Source: Pelobacter sp. (lineage in GTDB: Bacteria; Desulfobacterota; Desulfuromonadia; Geobacterales; Pseudopelobacteraceae). Taken from it: DNA of 64,000 nt. The stretch lies in assembly GCA_030824515.1 (NCBI GenBank), contig JAVBXN010000017.1:97396-161395 (forward strand), written 5' to 3'. Positions 44,786 to 53,926 of the stretch are shown here, piece by piece. A model generated the notes under the pieces. The model had not been told where the DNA came from and ran no database searches. It saw only the letters and a list, made by a program, of their open reading frames with translations. Numbering within the stretch: position 1 is the stretch's first letter; each line of letters opens with the position of its first letter. Made by a program: the position numbers and the translations under genes.

Positions 44786-46765
44786 TTAAAGATTCGGGTC
44801 GGGTAATAAAACATCATTGATATCTGTTTGCTCATCACCACCGGGTTTGTTGCAGTATTCAACCGGTTCAGTGCCGGCGATATAGAATTCCTCCCGGCTA
44901 TCGGGGCAGTCCGGGCTGGCCAGTTTGCCGCTGACAGGGTCGATGGAAACAGAAACCACCGTATCCGGCCTCGGGAAATCCACTGCCGGTTTCGACGCCA
45001 GAGCCTTGCGCATGAACTGTTCCCATATCGGTGCGGCTACAGCCCCGCCGGTGAAGCCTTTTCCTCCCGGCCGGGGCTTGTCATATCCGACCCAGACGCC
45101 GGTGATCAGCTGCGGCGTATAGCCGACGAACCAAGCGTCGCGGTAATCGTCGGTGGTGCCGGTCTTGCCGGCCGAAGGGTGTGCCCGGCTGAATTTTTTG
45201 AGATTCTTGGCGGTACCATAGCTCATCACGTCCTTCAGCATCTGGGTGGTGACAAAAGCCGCGGCAGGCGAAATGGCCGGCTGGACAACCGGAGGATTCT
45301 CGATCCAGCTGTGGCGCTTGCTGTCATAAATGCGGATAATTGTTCGCGCTTCGGGCCGCTGTCCTCCGCCGGCCAGCGGCGTGTAGGCCAGCACCAGGTC
45401 ATTCAGCGTAACTTCATCCGATCCCAGAGCCAGAGAGAGGCCGTTCTCTGCCCGTAAAGGCAGCCCCATCCTGGTTGCAAAATCCACGAAATACGGCACG
45501 CCAATCTCGTTCAGCAGCTTTACCGCGATCACATTGTTGGAATAGGCCAGGGCCTGACGCAGGGATAGTTCTCCGTACTGCTCCCGGCCATAGTTGAGCG
45601 GTTTCCAGGTCTCGTTGTTGCCGCGATCGTAAACCACCGGCTCATCATTCCGGACGCTGGCGGCGGTAAGGCCCTTTTCCAGCGCCGCGGCATAAATCAG
45701 CGGCTTGATTGCCGAACCCGGTTGCCGTTTGGCGGCAAAGGCGCGGTTATAGCCGCTCTGGGTGACATCGACTCCTCCCACGGCGGCCAGTACGTCGCCG
45801 GTGGCGGGATCCAGGCAGATCAATGCTCCCTGCAGATTGGGTGAAATCCGTCTGGCCCCTTCACGCAGCGCTTGCTCGGCCTGTTTCTGCAGGTTCAGGT
45901 CCAGCGCCGCTGTAACTTCCAGCCCCCCCTGTTCGACAATCTCGGTTCCGTAGCGCTCGATCAGCTTGCCGCGAATATGGGCCAGGTACTGGGGCGCCTG
46001 CCCCGGTTTGGTGACCGCCGGCGGATGGGCCCGCAATGCCTGGCGCTGCCGGGAAGTGATTATGTTCAGTTCCTGCATCCGCTTGAGAACCACGTCCCGC
46101 CGTCCCGTGATGTTGGCGGCTTTTCCCAACGGATTGTAGCGGGCAGGATTTTTTTGCACGCCGGCCAACAGCGCGCATTCGGCATCACTCAACTCTTCAG
46201 GGTTCTTGTCGAAATAGAGCCGGGCCGCCTGGGCAATGCCCCAGGCGCCGTTGCCATAGTAGATCTCGTTGAAATACATCTCCAGGATCTGCTTCTTGCT
46301 GTATTTCTGTTCAAATTCCATCGCCAGGCGGGCTTCCTCGAACTTTCGTTCAAAGGTTTTCGCGCCGGACAGGTACCTGTTTTTGATCAGCTGCTGGGTG
46401 ATGGTCGAACCACCTTCAGCCAGTCTCCCCTTGACCACATCCTTGACTAGGGCCCGGGCGATGCCGCGCATGTCGATCCCGCCATGTTCGTAGAAACGGG
46501 TGTCTTCCACCGCCACCACCGCTTTTTGCAGGAAGGCCGGGATACGTTCGATCGGAACCCAGTATCTTTTTTCCGGCAGGATTCGGCCGACGAAGCGCTT
46601 GTGGTTGTCAAAAACCTTGATGGAAGCATAGCCGGCAGGCAGGAGGGGAAATGTGGCAAAGTTTTCCTGGGCGAGTGTCGCCGAGACCATGGTCACGACC
46701 AGCAAAAGGGCCAGCAGGATCGAACAGGGCAATGATTTATGATTGGAGCATATCGGAAAACGCAC
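44786..46765 (-). CDS. PBP1A-type bifunctional peptidoglycan synthase
   Basis: 659 residues. An N-terminal membrane segment precedes a GT51 glycosyltransferase with EDTRFYEHGGID and STITQQL, followed by a class A transpeptidase with SXXK (PGSAIKP), SXN (YSNN) and KTGT (AGKTGTTDDYRDAWFVG). It polymerises and crosslinks peptidoglycan. The last 40 residues are acidic and Pro-rich. It lies between the MFS gene (20 bases upstream) and the methyltransferase. Confidence 0.93.
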   Translation of the reverse strand: MRFPICSNHKSLPCSILLALLLVVTMVSATLAQENFATFPLLPAGYASIKVFDNHKRFVGRILPEKRYWVPIERIPAFLQKAVVAVEDTRFYEHGGIDMRGIARALVKDVVKGRLAEGGSTITQQLIKNRYLSGAKTFERKFEEARLAMEFEQKYSKKQILEMYFNEIYYGNGAWGIAQAARLYFDKNPEELSDAECALLAGVQKNPARYNPLGKAANITGRRDVVLKRMQELNIITSRQRQALRAHPPAVTKPGQAPQYLAHIRGKLIERYGTEIVEQGGLEVTAALDLNLQKQAEQALREGARRISPNLQGALICLDPATGDVLAAVGGVDVTQSGYNRAFAAKRQPGSAIKPLIYAAALEKGLTAASVRNDEPVVYDRGNNETWKPLNYGREQYGELSLRQALAYSNNVIAVKLLNEIGVPYFVDFATRMGLPLRAENGLSLALGSDEVTLNDLVLAYTPLAGGGQRPEARTIIRIYDSKRHSWIENPPVVQPAISPAAAFVTTQMLKDVMSYGTAKNLKKFSRAHPSAGKTGTTDDYRDAWFVGYTPQLITGVWVGYDKPRPGGKGFTGGAVAAPIWEQFMRKALASKPAVDFPRPDTVVSVSIDPVSGKLASPDCPDSREEFYIAGTEPVEYCNKPGGDEQTDINDVLLPDPNL

Positions 46766-46785
46766 AGTTTTTCTTTCCGTTCCCG

Positions 46786-48024
46786 TTACAGAAACTCTTC
46801 GAAGTAATCCAGATCCTTGTGAAAGGTCTCTTCCAGCCGCCAGAGCGAATAGAGGGCGATGGCCAGGCAGAGCGAGCCGACCATGATCGCTCCGGTTTCC
46901 AGCCCGTATCCCTTGCGGAAAAACTGGAACAGCATGGTGATGGGGACCACCATGCCCCGGACGAAATTGGGAACAGTGGTTGCCACGGTGGCGCGCAGGT
47001 TGGTCCCGAATTGTTCGGCGGCAATCGTAACGAAGATTGCCCAGTATCCGCTGCCGAATCCGAGAAACGCGCAGATCGCGTAAAAATGCGCCGGAGTGAC
47101 CCCGGAAGCAAGGAAATACCAGCCGATGCCGGCGATTGTGATCAACAGGAAGATACCGACCACTTTTCGTCTGCTGCGCAGGAACTGGCTGAGCAGGCCG
47201 CTGGCCAGATCGCCGAACACCAGTCCCAGGTAACAGAACATGACCGCGTTGCCCGCGGCCACTGTCCCGGTGACGCCCATGGATTTGGCGAATTCCGGCG
47301 AAAAGGTGATCAGCACCCCCACCACGAACCAGGTCGGTATCCCGATCAGGATCGAATTGAGATAACGGCCGAACCGTTTTCGATCGGTGAACAGGGATAT
47401 GAAATTGCCCTTGCTGACCGTGGCGTTTGCCATCTGCCGGAACATGCCGGATTCGGCCACCTTGAGCCGGGTGATCAGCAGCAGCAGTCCCAGAACTCCC
47501 CCGATAAAGAACGCATTGCGCCAGTCGAAGGTTTTGGCCACGAAATTGGCCAGTATGGCGCCGGATACCCCCACCGAGGCGACGATCATGGTGCCGTAGC
47601 CCCGCACGCTCTGGTGCAGCATCTCGGCCACCAGCGTGATTCCCGCGCCCAGTTCCCCCGCCAGCCCGACCCCGGCGACAAAGCGGAGCAGGGCGTAGAC
47701 CGGCAACGAAGTCGCCATGCCGTTCAACAGGTTGGCGATTGAGTAGATGAAGATCGAGGCGAACATGATCTTGAGCCGTCCCTTACGATCCCCCAGTATG
47801 CCCCAGAGTACCCCACCAAGCAGCATGCCGGCCATCTGCATGTTGAGCAGGAATACACCCTGGTCGATCAGCTCTTGCCCCTGCAGACCCAGCGCCTTGA
47901 GGCTCGGTACCCGCACGATGCTGAACAGCACCAGGTCGTAGATATCCACAAAATAGCCGAGGGCGGCAACGATCACCGGCAGGGAAAAGATCGAGCAACC
48001 GGAAATTGTCTGATTCTTATGCAT
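46786..48024 (-). CDS. MFS transporter
   Basis: 412 residues, twelve membrane segments of the major facilitator superfamily. The loop 2-3 signature reads GILGDRKGRLK and is partly repeated after helix 8 as GDLASGLLSQFLRSRRK. The N-terminus resembles the metabolite:proton symporter branch (YFVDIYDLVLFSIVR). The substrate is unknown. It is first in a likely operon with PBP1A and the methyltransferase. Confidence 0.85.
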   Translation of the reverse strand: MHKNQTISGCSIFSLPVIVAALGYFVDIYDLVLFSIVRVPSLKALGLQGQELIDQGVFLLNMQMAGMLLGGVLWGILGDRKGRLKIMFASIFIYSIANLLNGMATSLPVYALLRFVAGVGLAGELGAGITLVAEMLHQSVRGYGTMIVASVGVSGAILANFVAKTFDWRNAFFIGGVLGLLLLITRLKVAESGMFRQMANATVSKGNFISLFTDRKRFGRYLNSILIGIPTWFVVGVLITFSPEFAKSMGVTGTVAAGNAVMFCYLGLVFGDLASGLLSQFLRSRRKVVGIFLLITIAGIGWYFLASGVTPAHFYAICAFLGFGSGYWAIFVTIAAEQFGTNLRATVATTVPNFVRGMVVPITMLFQFFRKGYGLETGAIMVGSLCLAIALYSLWRLEETFHKDLDYFEEFL

Positions 48025-48221
48025 TGATGACCTCGCAAACCGGCGGAATCAACCTGTCTCAATCAGTTTCAGCGTGCAGGATAGGCAAAGAATGTTGGAA
48101 AGTCAAACCGGACGGCATGGAACTGCAGCGATTCATTGCTGAAAACTGGTCGCCTGCCAACAGCTGTCATGGTTCCTGATGAGTGGAATGTAAACATTTC
48201 CGCATTTTTTGCCGGAAAAAC

Positions 48222-48248
48222 TTTACACATGATTAATGATGGTATAAT
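48222..48248 (+). promoter_or_regulatory. Candidate promoter of the TonB-receptor operon
   Basis: Perfect -10 TATAAT at 48243-48248 with TTTACA 15 bases upstream, a short spacer. The remaining 200 bases of this divergent gap show no cobalamin-riboswitch box. Confidence 0.45.
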
Positions 48249-48298
48249 CGTATAAATCATTGTTTATTGGTGTCATTGCCACGAAAGAGGGACAAATC

Positions 48299-50413
48299 AT
48301 GAATAGGATAGCATTGGTTGCATGCCTGTCTCTGATTGCCGGCCTGAATATGAACAGCAATGTGCCGGCGGCGGATCTGCCGCTTGCCCCTCCGGATCCG
48401 GTTGTGGCGCAGAACGGTCTTTCCGATAAAAAAGAGCTGTTGATGTTCTTCGAGGAGCAGGATCTGGTTACGGCCACCAAGCGCCACACCACGCTGCGCA
48501 AGGCTCCCGCCATAGCCACGATCATTACCGCCGAAGAGATCCGGAACATGGGGGCGCGCAACCTGCTGGACGTGTTGAAGATGGTGCCTGGCCTGGGAGT
48601 CTCGATCAACGAATACGGCACCATGATGATAGAGGTGCGCGGCATCAGAACCTCTCTCAGCGAAAAGATCCTGGTCATGATCGACGGCCATTCGCTGAAC
48701 AGAAACATGAACGGCAGTTCCATCATCTACAATATGGCCGGCTCGCTGCCGGTGGAAAACATCAGGCAGGTGGAGGTGGTGCGCGGGCCTGGTTCGGCAC
48801 TCTACGGTAACAGCGCCTTTGTTGCCACAATCAACGTCATCACCCGCAACGCGGAAGAGATCGACGGTCTGGAACTGAAGGCGGGTGGCGGCAGTTTCGA
48901 AACCTACAAGGCGAACATGGTTGGGGGGCGGAGCATTGGCGACAAGCTGACGATGTCGGGCAGTTTGGATTACTATAAAACCAGTGGTCCCAAACTGACC
49001 GTGGAAGCCGATACACTGGCCGGAACACCTTTTTCCCGCGCTCCCGGAGCGCCGGACCTGCGCGAACGGAATACCGATGCATTCATCAAGGCCGGTTACG
49101 GTGATCTTACTCTCAGGGGCCACTACCTGGCCAAAAAAGTGGGGACGTACATCGGACTTGCCTCTGCCCTTAATGATAGCTACCGCCCTGAATTCGAAAA
49201 CTACTGGACCGAGCTGGCCTATGACCTGAATATTTCGGAAGGGCTCTCCACAAATATGAAACTTCATTACGATTACTGGGAACAGACAGGGGCGAGCCAG
49301 ATCTTCCCGAGAGGTTTCCTGGGCAGCTTCCCGGCTGGCATGATCGGAGAGCCGTTGGCAAAAACCAGGTCCATCGGATATGAACAGCAGTTCGATTGGG
49401 ACCCGTTCGAAGGCAACCATCTGATTCTCGGCGCATCGTTTGAGGTGCTGGACCAGTTTGACGTCAAACAATTAACCAATTTCGATCCTAATACCTTCGC
49501 TTACACCTATGACCCGCTGCATGAGGTTGCCAACTGGAACAAGAACGTAACGCGGCGCATCTGGGCCACCTACCTGCAAGACGAATGGCAACTGTTGGAA
49601 CGGCTGAACCTGACTGCCGGGGTGCGTTACGACAACTACAGCGACTTCGGCAATACCGTCAACCCGCGCGTCGGACTGGTGTGGAGCTTTCTGGATAATG
49701 CCGATCTGAAGTTGCTCTACGGCCAGGCATTCCGGGCTCCCAACTTCGTAGAACTCTATGATGCAAACAATCCGGTCGTGGTCGGCAATCCCGGTCTCAA
49801 ACCCGAGAAGATCAGGACCTACGAGGCCGGTATCACCTACCGGCTGAACCGTTACTTTGCCGCTGACTTGAACTACTTCTACAGCACCGTCGAAGATCTG
49901 ATTGCCTGGGATATGGCGGTCAAGCCGGTTCCCCGATTCGCCAATATCGGCAATTCCACAACCCAGGGGATCGAGCTGGGACTGAACGGTTCCTACGAGG
50001 CCGACTTGTATTGGAAACTGAACTATGCCTGGCAGGATCCGCGGGACGCCGACACCGGCAAACGGCTGCCTTATGTGCCGTCACACCGCGCCTCGGGCAG
50101 CGTCAACTATGCGGCGAACAGGTATCTGAACCTGCATGCCGACGTGCTCTGGACCGGCCCGCGACCGCGGGACAAAGGGGACAGCCGCCCGGAGATGCCC
50201 GCCTATGCCACCGTCGATCTGGCCGTGACACTCAGGAACTTCTACAAAACCCTGGAAATTCAGGCCACTGTGCGAAATCTTTTCGATGAACGCTACAAAG
50301 ATCCGGATACTTCCGGAGGGAATGTCAACATTGCAGGTACAGGACCGAAAGTTCCCGGAGATTTTCCCAGGGAAGGTATTTCCGGGTTTGTGAGCGCGTC
50401 TTACAAATTTTAA
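48299..50413 (+). CDS. TonB-dependent outer membrane receptor
   Basis: 704 residues. Signal peptide, then a plug domain (APAIATIITAEEIRNMGARNLLDVLKMVPGLGV through RQVEVVRGPGSALYGNSAFVATINVITR) and a 22-strand-type barrel ending in SASYKF with terminal Phe. The YGQAFRAPNFVELY and NLFDERY blocks are typical of siderophore/vitamin receptors. A TonB-box-like segment is DLVTATKR. ATG 48299 has AGAGGGA. Genes downstream encode a binding protein and two kinases rather than an ABC importer, so sensing is as likely as uptake. Confidence 0.9.
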   Translation: MNRIALVACLSLIAGLNMNSNVPAADLPLAPPDPVVAQNGLSDKKELLMFFEEQDLVTATKRHTTLRKAPAIATIITAEEIRNMGARNLLDVLKMVPGLGVSINEYGTMMIEVRGIRTSLSEKILVMIDGHSLNRNMNGSSIIYNMAGSLPVENIRQVEVVRGPGSALYGNSAFVATINVITRNAEEIDGLELKAGGGSFETYKANMVGGRSIGDKLTMSGSLDYYKTSGPKLTVEADTLAGTPFSRAPGAPDLRERNTDAFIKAGYGDLTLRGHYLAKKVGTYIGLASALNDSYRPEFENYWTELAYDLNISEGLSTNMKLHYDYWEQTGASQIFPRGFLGSFPAGMIGEPLAKTRSIGYEQQFDWDPFEGNHLILGASFEVLDQFDVKQLTNFDPNTFAYTYDPLHEVANWNKNVTRRIWATYLQDEWQLLERLNLTAGVRYDNYSDFGNTVNPRVGLVWSFLDNADLKLLYGQAFRAPNFVELYDANNPVVVGNPGLKPEKIRTYEAGITYRLNRYFAADLNYFYSTVEDLIAWDMAVKPVPRFANIGNSTTQGIELGLNGSYEADLYWKLNYAWQDPRDADTGKRLPYVPSHRASGSVNYAANRYLNLHADVLWTGPRPRDKGDSRPEMPAYATVDLAVTLRNFYKTLEIQATVRNLFDERYKDPDTSGGNVNIAGTGPKVPGDFPREGISGFVSASYKF

Positions 50414-50540
50414 TCAACTTCAGAATCCAGCTTTCCTTTGCGTTGTCTTGGGCTTTGAGGTAAATTTATTTCTTTTTTTTAAGAAAGATGGCCGCATAAA
50501 ACCTGTTGTGACATTTCAACTCATTTTAGGAATCTCGTTG

Positions 50541-51452
50541 GTGAAAGTCTTCTTTTTACATAGATGCTTCCGTTTGCTCTTTTGCCGATATCCGCTTGTC
50601 GCTGTGCCGTTGTTTTTTTCCCTGTTGTTGCTCTCATCTCCGGCCTGGGCCGCAAAAGTTCTGATAGTAGGTGATATTCAATATGCGCTGGTGGCCGATG
50701 TGGCCGCTGAGATCCAGTCGGCGGTGCGGTCGCAGGTCAGGGAATTCGCGACTTCAGAAGTCAGGGGGCGTCTCGGTGCGGTAGTGGAGCGTGAGAATGC
50801 GCAGGTCGTGGTTGCGCTGGGTGTGGACGCGCTCGGCGAAGCGCTGCGTCTGCCTCAGTCGATCTCCGTGGTATACGGACTTGTCATCGTACCTCCAAGG
50901 AGCGGCAGACCAAATGTCACCGGAGTGTTCATGTCTCCGCCGGTCAGTGAATATGTCTCGACTATCCGGCGCTACCTGCCCGGGATAACCAGGCTTACGG
51001 TTTTAGGGAGCCAGGACATGATCAGGAGCCTGTTTGCCGGCGACTCTGCCATGGTTGCCACTTATCACGTCAGCAATTCATCCGAATTGGTCAATGCCGT
51101 CAGTCGGATTACCGATTCCAGAGCGTTTTTGCTGCTTCCGGATGCCAATCTGCTGACCGCCCAGGTCATGTCCAGTGTCTATCTGCACTCATTCAGGAAA
51201 AATATCCCGGTGCTCGGCATCTCGGAAGCGAATGTCAAGCAGGGGTCGCTGTTTGCATTCGTGTTTGAACCCAAAGCGGTCGGTCGCCAGATTGGTGAGA
51301 AGGTGCAGACTGTTCTGAATGGAATGGAAGCAGGGGAAATTCCCGCTTCTCCTCCCAGGAGATACAATCTGTTTGTCAACGGCAACACGGCCAGGAAAAT
51401 GGGGATCAATCTCCCGGATGAGATGTTGAAGAAAGCAAAGAAGGTCTATTGA
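50541..51452 (+). CDS. Periplasmic ABC-type substrate-binding-like protein (no permease nearby)
   Basis: 303 residues. Signal peptide ending at PAWAA, then a two-lobed fold of the ABC_sub_bind (TrpX-like) type: VVVALGVDALGEAL, VYGLVIVPP, VTGVFMSPPVSEYVSTIRRYLPGITRLTVLGSQ and FLLLPDANLLTAQ. The tail FEPKAVGRQIGEKV...PRRYNLFVNGNTARKMGINLPDEML is diagnostic of this family. The start is GTG 50541 or TTG 50538, both 6-9 bases after AGGA. The stop overlaps the kinase start (TGATG), so it probably feeds a ligand signal to that kinase. Confidence 0.8.
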   Translation: MKVFFLHRCFRLLFCRYPLVAVPLFFSLLLLSSPAWAAKVLIVGDIQYALVADVAAEIQSAVRSQVREFATSEVRGRLGAVVERENAQVVVALGVDALGEALRLPQSISVVYGLVIVPPRSGRPNVTGVFMSPPVSEYVSTIRRYLPGITRLTVLGSQDMIRSLFAGDSAMVATYHVSNSSELVNAVSRITDSRAFLLLPDANLLTAQVMSSVYLHSFRKNIPVLGISEANVKQGSLFAFVFEPKAVGRQIGEKVQTVLNGMEAGEIPASPPRRYNLFVNGNTARKMGINLPDEMLKKAKKVY

Positions 51453-53926
51453 TGAAACCGGTATTGTCCATTAGCGACATAAAAACTAATAATGCAAACC
51501 CGGCATCCGAGCCGCCGCGCAACGGATTGTCAGGCCGCCTGAAGGCGCTGATACCGCTGACTTTCAGAGGACAGGCGCTGCTGTTCCTCTTCCCGTTGAT
51601 AGTTATTATTTCAGCTGTTTACACGGTCGAGTCGGTCCACACCGAAAGACAGATCTTGAGAAAAGAGATTCTGAAAAAAGGTGAGACCATCGCCACCATC
51701 GCCGCCCGGAATTCGGAACTGCCGCTGCTTTCCGAGAATTTTGAACAGTTGAAGGGAGCGGCCCTTTCGGTGATGGCAATTACAGATGTCGCTTTTGTGG
51801 AGTTTCTTGACAAACATTCCAAGGTGTTGTTGCACGAAGGCATAAAGCACAACCGTAAAGCTTCCACATCCATTGATTTCGGCAGGATGACCGGGTTTTA
51901 TGAACATGGCAATGTTTTCGAGTTCATTGTCCCGGTCATCAGCGTCAAGGCCGCCGAGGAGCTTTTCCTGCTGGAGGGTATCGGTTCCGCGCCGACTGTC
52001 AGGGAACAGGTCGGTTGGGTGCGTATCGGACTGTCCAAGGAGGTGATGAGCAGATCCGAACATGAGATCGTGGCGCGAGGCGCTATCCTGGCCGTGTTGT
52101 TTTCAGCGGCCGGAACTCTGCTGTTATACCTGTTTATTACCGTTTTTACCCGCCCTCTGTATACCTTGATCAACGCGGTCAAAGAGGTCCGGGATGGGGA
52201 ACACCCCGAAGTGGTGGTCTCTTCCCCCAGAAGTGAAATAGGACGACTCTCCTCTGAATTCAACAGAATGAGTCGTGCAATCAAGAAACGTGAGGAAGAA
52301 CTTCAGGAAAATGTACTGGAACTCGAAATGACCCAGCATGAACTTCAGGAAAACGTGCTGGAACTCGAAATGACCCAGAATGAACTTCAGGAGAATGTTC
52401 AGGAACTGGAAATGCAGATTGAGGCTCGCGAGGTAGCCGAGCGGGAGCTGATGAGTTATCGCGATCATCTTGAGGAACTGGTTGCAGTGCGGACAACAGA
52501 ATTGACGGTTGCCAAGGAACAGGCCGAGTCGGCCAGTCGCGCCAAGAGTGACTTCCTCGCCAGTATGAGTCATGAACTGCGCACACCGCTGAATGCGATC
52601 CTCGGTTATGCCCAGATTCTGATACATGACGAAAATCTTTCCGATAACCAGCGTCAGCAGTTGGGAATCATGCGCGGCAGCGGTGAACACCTGCTGACAT
52701 TGATCAACGACATACTGGAGGTGGGCAAGATCGAGGCGTCCAAGATGGAAGTCGAGAGTCTGGTTTTCGATCTGCCCGCTCTTCTGCGGCAGGTATTCAA
52801 TCTGACCAAGTTGCATGCCGAAGAAAAGGAACTGCAATTTGAATATGAAGCCGACAGCCTGCTACCGACTTACGTGCGGGGCGATGAACGCAAACTGCGC
52901 CAGGTTCTGCTGAACCTGCTTAGCAACGCGGTCAAATACACCCGCAGGGGCGGGGTTACGCTGCGGGTGAACTATGAGGCTGGCGCCGGGCTGTTCCGCT
53001 GCGAGGTGGTGGATAGCGGGATAGGGATTCCTTCCGACAAACTGGAGGCAATTTTTGAGCCGTTCACGCAACTGGTGCACGACCGTCAGGTCAGAGAAGG
53101 CACCGGCCTGGGGCTGAACATCACCAAGCGCCTGCTGGAGTTGATGCATGGCAGGATCGGGGTTGAAAGCATTCCTGGCAAGGGGAGTACCTTCCGGATA
53201 GAGGTGGAGCTACCGGCTCTGGTGGATGATGAGGTCGCGCTGGAGAAAACGGATTGCCATGTTACCGGCTATCCCGGCCAACGAAAAAGAATTCTGGTGG
53301 TTGACGACAATGTCAGCAATACTTCGATGCTGATTTCACTGCTGGAACCATTGGGCTTTGATTTGAATACCGCCCAGAACGGCCGGGAGGCGTTGCAGCG
53401 TGCGGAGCAGCAACATCCCGACCTGGTGCTGCTGGATCTGGTGATGCCGGAAATGAACGGTCTTGAAGCGGCAAGGTTGATGAGGGAAAACCCGGAATTG
53501 GCCGGCATCAGGATCATTGGCGCCTCGGCTACCGTCACCGATGTTGCCTACAAGGAGTCTTTCGTGGCCATCTGTGACGATTTTGTGACCAAGCCGATTC
53601 GCGTGGATCTGCTGTTGGAAAAGATCGGCAGACTGCTCGGGATTGAGTGGAACAGCGCTTTGCCGGAAAATGTTGGTGTTCAGTCCGTCCGGACCGTTAC
53701 GAACCGTGAAGAGGTTTTGGTGGCCCCGCCCACGGCAGAAATCGAAGAGCTGCATGAACTGGCCTTGATGGGCGACATGCAGAAAATTGAGAAATGGGCC
53801 GCAGAGCTGGAAGCCAGGGATCATGCGTACGGCTGTTTTACCGGAAAACTGCTTGAACTTGCGGCAGGATTCAAGACCAAGGCCATACTGGCGCTGGTGG
53901 AACAGTACAGAGGAGACAGGAAATGA
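51452..53926 (+). CDS. Hybrid sensor histidine kinase with periplasmic sensor
   Basis: 824 residues. Membrane helix near residues 37-57, a periplasmic Cache-like domain, a second helix (about 211-235), HAMP, a long coiled coil (residues 280-345) with a 14-residue unit repeated three times, HisKA with MSHELRTPLNAILGY, HATPase (LLNLLSNAVKYT, VVDSGIGI, GTGLGLNI), a receiver domain (VVDDN, LLDLVMPEMNG, KP) and a short helical tail. It is translationally coupled to the binding-protein gene and, by ATGA, to the next kinase. Confidence 0.92.
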   Translation: MKPVLSISDIKTNNANPASEPPRNGLSGRLKALIPLTFRGQALLFLFPLIVIISAVYTVESVHTERQILRKEILKKGETIATIAARNSELPLLSENFEQLKGAALSVMAITDVAFVEFLDKHSKVLLHEGIKHNRKASTSIDFGRMTGFYEHGNVFEFIVPVISVKAAEELFLLEGIGSAPTVREQVGWVRIGLSKEVMSRSEHEIVARGAILAVLFSAAGTLLLYLFITVFTRPLYTLINAVKEVRDGEHPEVVVSSPRSEIGRLSSEFNRMSRAIKKREEELQENVLELEMTQHELQENVLELEMTQNELQENVQELEMQIEAREVAERELMSYRDHLEELVAVRTTELTVAKEQAESASRAKSDFLASMSHELRTPLNAILGYAQILIHDENLSDNQRQQLGIMRGSGEHLLTLINDILEVGKIEASKMEVESLVFDLPALLRQVFNLTKLHAEEKELQFEYEADSLLPTYVRGDERKLRQVLLNLLSNAVKYTRRGGVTLRVNYEAGAGLFRCEVVDSGIGIPSDKLEAIFEPFTQLVHDRQVREGTGLGLNITKRLLELMHGRIGVESIPGKGSTFRIEVELPALVDDEVALEKTDCHVTGYPGQRKRILVVDDNVSNTSMLISLLEPLGFDLNTAQNGREALQRAEQQHPDLVLLDLVMPEMNGLEAARLMRENPELAGIRIIGASATVTDVAYKESFVAICDDFVTKPIRVDLLLEKIGRLLGIEWNSALPENVGVQSVRTVTNREEVLVAPPTAEIEELHELALMGDMQKIEKWAAELEARDHAYGCFTGKLLELAAGFKTKAILALVEQYRGDRK
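52298..52417 (+). repeat. 42-base in-frame tandem repeat (2.9 copies) in the kinase coiled coil
   Basis: Units 52298-52339 and 52340-52381 differ at three bases; a third partial unit runs to 52417. Each encodes 14 residues (ELQENVLELEMTQH), exactly two heptads. Confidence 0.9.

Noticed and set aside
48025..48298. Cobalamin riboswitch upstream of the TonB receptor
   Set aside because: No B12-box-like sequence or matching stem was found; only a promoter-like TATAAT.
48257..49471. 404-residue open frame antisense to the TonB receptor
   Set aside because: Covered by a well-supported receptor gene; no start signals.
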